NCBI GenBank assembly: GCA_036339375.1
Contig: JAYZBC010000034.1
Span: forward strand, 68,898-132,897
DNA length: 64,000 nucleotides
Direction of reading: 5' to 3'
Source of the DNA: JAYZBC01 sp036339375
GTDB taxonomy: Bacteria > Pseudomonadota > Alphaproteobacteria > MPNO01 > UBA2964
How positions within the stretch are numbered: position 1 is the first letter of the stretch; each line of letters begins with the position of its first letter. The translations under genes and the position numbers were made by a program. A model generated the notes under the pieces. The model saw only the letters and a list, made by a program, of their open reading frames with translations, did no database searches and had not been told where the DNA came from. Positions 62,182-64,000 of this stretch are shown here, piece after piece.

Positions 62182-62880
62182 CTATCCCAAAGCTTGCTGG
62201 AAAAGTTCCGCAGTTCGAGAATTAGCCAAATCCGCTGCTTCCTTATTATAGTTTGCACCACCCAGGCGGGCGAAGGCGTGGTCGACGTTTTGATAGGTGT
62301 GCAGTTTGATTTTATCGTTTTTGGTGAAGGCTGCGGCTATAGCCGTTTGAGATTCTGGAGGGCAGAAGCCGTCTTTTTCGGCGATGTGGAACATTGCCGG
62401 GTTTTTGATATATTCCGCGTAGGGCAGGTGGTCATCAATTTGTACTGGGTAATACCCTACAGATGCGTCAGCGTCGGATTGGCAAGCCATAGAATAAGCG
62501 AGGCTCCCTCCTAAACAGTATCCAACACAGCCTACCTTACCATTACAATCATCCAATTCGCGAATAGCTGTTGTGGTTGCTTGAAGATCTGCCTGACCCT
62601 TTTCAAAGTCGGGCAAGAACTTGTTCATCAGCTCAAAAGCCTTATTCCACTCTTCTTCTGACTGGTCTGTTAAAGTAATGCCGGGTTCAATTCGCCAAAA
62701 CAAATCAGGACAGACGGCAACATAACCATCCGAAGCGAATTCATCGCAGAGGTTTTGCATTACTTTATTTACGCCAAAGATTTCTTGGATTACGACAAGG
62801 CCAGGCCCAGTGCCCGAGGTTGGTTTTGCAATGTAGGCGCCGAAAGAACCATCAGGTCCCTGAATTGTAATTTCTGCCAT
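62182..62880 (-). CDS. Dienelactone hydrolase family protein
   Basis: Alpha/beta hydrolase of 232 residues. Nucleophile Cys122 is in GYCLGGSLAYS, Glu33 in VIQEIFGVN positions it, and the His is in NVDHAFARLG; an Asp upstream in AEKDGFCPP completes the triad. The catalytic Cys and its Glu partner match carboxymethylenebutenolidase, but no chlorocatechol pathway genes are near, so a general detoxifying hydrolase is more likely. Lies between qor and an unknown gene, same strand. Confidence 0.9.
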   Translation of the reverse strand: MAEITIQGPDGSFGAYIAKPTSGTGPGLVVIQEIFGVNKVMQNLCDEFASDGYVAVCPDLFWRIEPGITLTDQSEEEWNKAFELMNKFLPDFEKGQADLQATTTAIRELDDCNGKVGCVGYCLGGSLAYSMACQSDADASVGYYPVQIDDHLPYAEYIKNPAMFHIAEKDGFCPPESQTAIAAAFTKNDKIKLHTYQNVDHAFARLGGANYNKEAADLANSRTAELFQQALG

Positions 62881-62977
62881 GGACTTTTCCTCACTTATTA
62901 AAGAGTTGCGTATAACCTGGGAGCGTAGCGTGACACTTCCCTTATGTCATGTGTGTATCCTATTTTAAATTAGAGGG

Positions 62978-63511
62978 CTATGGGGCATGATAATTTTGGT
63001 GGTTGTGTTGGATTGTGTTGATAAAGATCAGAGAGGGGGAAAGGTTAACTGCGAGGGCTCTTTGGCGCACGATATGTAATAAATTAACACGACGACAGAA
63101 AACTTTGTAGCCCAGTTTTTCGTATGCCTCTTGCTCGGGAAGGTTATTGCCATACACAACAACGCCACAATTAGCCCTAATTTCCTTAGACAAAGCAAGG
63201 GCTAATGGGTAACCCTGCCCCGCATTATTTCCGAAGACAATTAGGTCAATTCTGTTGTCTATTAGCTTGATAAGGTTTCTGATGTCTTTGTTGGATACGT
63301 GGTCCCAGTTGAGTTTTTCTTGATCTGCTTTTTTGTTTGTTAAAAATGTTGGAGAACCCTGGTCGGGGATATATGAACCCTCCTTTAAAATTAGACGCGC
63401 CCAACTAAGGGGCGGTTCGGCCACAAAATCTTTGACAGTGACTTCGTTGTCTAGGATTAGAACCCGGTAATTGTTTTTAAATAAATCTCTTATTAATTTT
63501 ACAGTGTCCAT
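62978..63511 (-). CDS. Uncharacterised protein encoded with ogt
   Basis: 177 residues, not recognised. It has an alternating strand/helix look, with hydrophobic strands RVLILDN, LIVFGNN, GVVVYGNN and KVFCRR separated by helical stretches, so an alpha/beta (Rossmann-like) fold is plausible. GNNAGQGYPLALALSKE could be a nucleotide- or phosphate-binding turn, but no known motif fits. No signal peptide or membrane segment. Its ATG lies 13 bases inside the end of ogt, so it is probably translationally coupled to that repair gene. Confidence 0.75.
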   Translation of the reverse strand: MDTVKLIRDLFKNNYRVLILDNEVTVKDFVAEPPLSWARLILKEGSYIPDQGSPTFLTNKKADQEKLNWDHVSNKDIRNLIKLIDNRIDLIVFGNNAGQGYPLALALSKEIRANCGVVVYGNNLPEQEAYEKLGYKVFCRRVNLLHIVRQRALAVNLSPSLIFINTIQHNHQNYHAP

Positions 63512-63969
63512 TTAACTAATCGTCTTTGTGAGTTTTCGTGTTCTAAAAGAAAAGCCTTGGTTTTCAGTCCATCGCCCCCACTATAACCAGTTAAAGAACC
63601 ACTAGCGCCAACGACACGGTGGCAGGGTATAATCAAAGGAATAGGGTTTTGGCCACAGGCATTCCCTATTGCCCGTGGAGATGTTTTAAGTTTTCTGGCT
63701 ACTTCACCATAAGTTTTAACCTTTCCGTAGGGTATTGCCATCAGAACAGACCAAACGCGGTTTTGAAATTTTGTGCCGTAAGGCCTGAGCGACAGTGAAA
63801 AATTTTTTCTGGTACCCTTAAAGTAATTGTTAATCTGCTCCTTTGCTCTAAAAAGCTCCAGACTTCCTTTGCCATTCCCAGGACTTTGCCAAAGAAGGCG
63901 AGTGATGTCTTCCCCATCCTGTACAAGGGTCAGGGGCCCAATAGGCGAGGAAAAAGAAAGTTGGAACAT
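63499..63969 (-). CDS. ogt: Methylated-DNA-[protein]-cysteine S-methyltransferase (Ogt)
   Basis: O6-methylguanine repair protein of 156 residues. The acceptor Cys116 is in IPCHRVVG, with the helix-turn-helix region YGKVKTYGEVARKL and the Asn hinge in AIGNACGQNPIPL before it, and GSLTGYSGG after. The full length lies within the window, close to its right edge. An unknown gene overlaps its end by 13 bases. Confidence 0.95.
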   Translation of the reverse strand: MFQLSFSSPIGPLTLVQDGEDITRLLWQSPGNGKGSLELFRAKEQINNYFKGTRKNFSLSLRPYGTKFQNRVWSVLMAIPYGKVKTYGEVARKLKTSPRAIGNACGQNPIPLIIPCHRVVGASGSLTGYSGGDGLKTKAFLLEHENSQRRLVKWTL

Positions 63970-64000
63970 GTATGTTATAGGGCCTCGTTAAAGAAAATTT

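Noticed and set aside
1..64000. tRNA, rRNA, CRISPR arrays, insertion sequences, prophage
   Set aside because: I looked through the gaps for T-loop sequences, direct repeats, transposase motifs and phage genes and found none.

Overview
This 64 kb window is a gene-dense piece of an alphaproteobacterial chromosome. The protein families, and many conserved alphaproteobacterial neighbourhoods (ybeY-phoH-miaB; olsB-olsA next to fur; rsmI/gshB; hrcA-grpE and rph-rdgB-hemW; hisB-DUF2628-hisH-hisA-hisF-hisE; hslVU; timA-mltA; dnaQ-coaE-aroE-maf; hemE-hemH-hemJ-rho), point to a Rhodospirillales-like lineage. The DNA is AT-rich, intergenic gaps are short, and convergent genes often overlap, so I suspect a moderately streamlined (perhaps marine) member. 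That placement is inference. I found no rRNA, tRNA, insertion sequence, prophage or CRISPR array; nearly everything is housekeeping core.

Layout. 1-6.8 kb: RNA-processing and tRNA-modification genes (ybeY, phoH, miaB, rimI, tsaB), ornithine-lipid synthesis (olsB, olsA), fur and a TusA-like protein. 6.8-9.6 kb: three cell-wall or secreted hydrolases (VanX-like dipeptidase, polysaccharide deacetylase, Bax-like glucosaminidase). 9.6-11.9 kb: an operon of a TauE/SafE permease, a TIGR02186 membrane protein and a universal stress protein. 12-22.7 kb: trpS, murJ, glnD, mutS and malic enzyme maeB. 22.7-28.8 kb: a frameshifted macro-domain gene, a heptosyltransferase-like gene, ampG-like permease, PfkB kinase, bactofilin with a lipoprotein, and nth. 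28.9-35 kb: dapB, dnaJ, dnaK, grpE, hrcA, with an RpoH-type heat-shock promoter before dnaK. 35-42.6 kb: rph, rdgB, hemW, an LpoA-like lipoprotein, rsmI, BON lipoprotein, SirB1-like protein, gshB. 42.7-47.3 kb: HIT protein and his operon. 47.5-50 kb: hslVU and an Smr protein. 50.1-50.8 kb: a decayed methyltransferase pseudogene. 50.8-56.6 kb: mltA, timA, fxsA, secB, dnaQ, coaE, aroE, maf. 56.64-57.12 kb: a gene-free AT-rich interval with DnaA-box-like sequences, the best candidate for the chromosomal origin. 57.1-64 kb: hemE, hemH, hemJ, rho, then quinone oxidoreductase, dienelactone hydrolase, an unknown gene and ogt.

The most interesting signals are: the oriC candidate between maf and hemE; a macro-domain gene whose two halves are joined exactly by a -1 slip on the heptamer A AAA AAG; an mltA that appears to start at ATT behind a perfect Shine-Dalgarno sequence and overlaps the timA stop; the methyltransferase pseudogene; and the TauE/TIGR02186/Usp operon, whose job is not established. 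No clearly new multi-gene defence or metabolic system is visible. Start sites below were moved from the longest reading frame wherever a Shine-Dalgarno sequence, signal peptide or family length argued for it.
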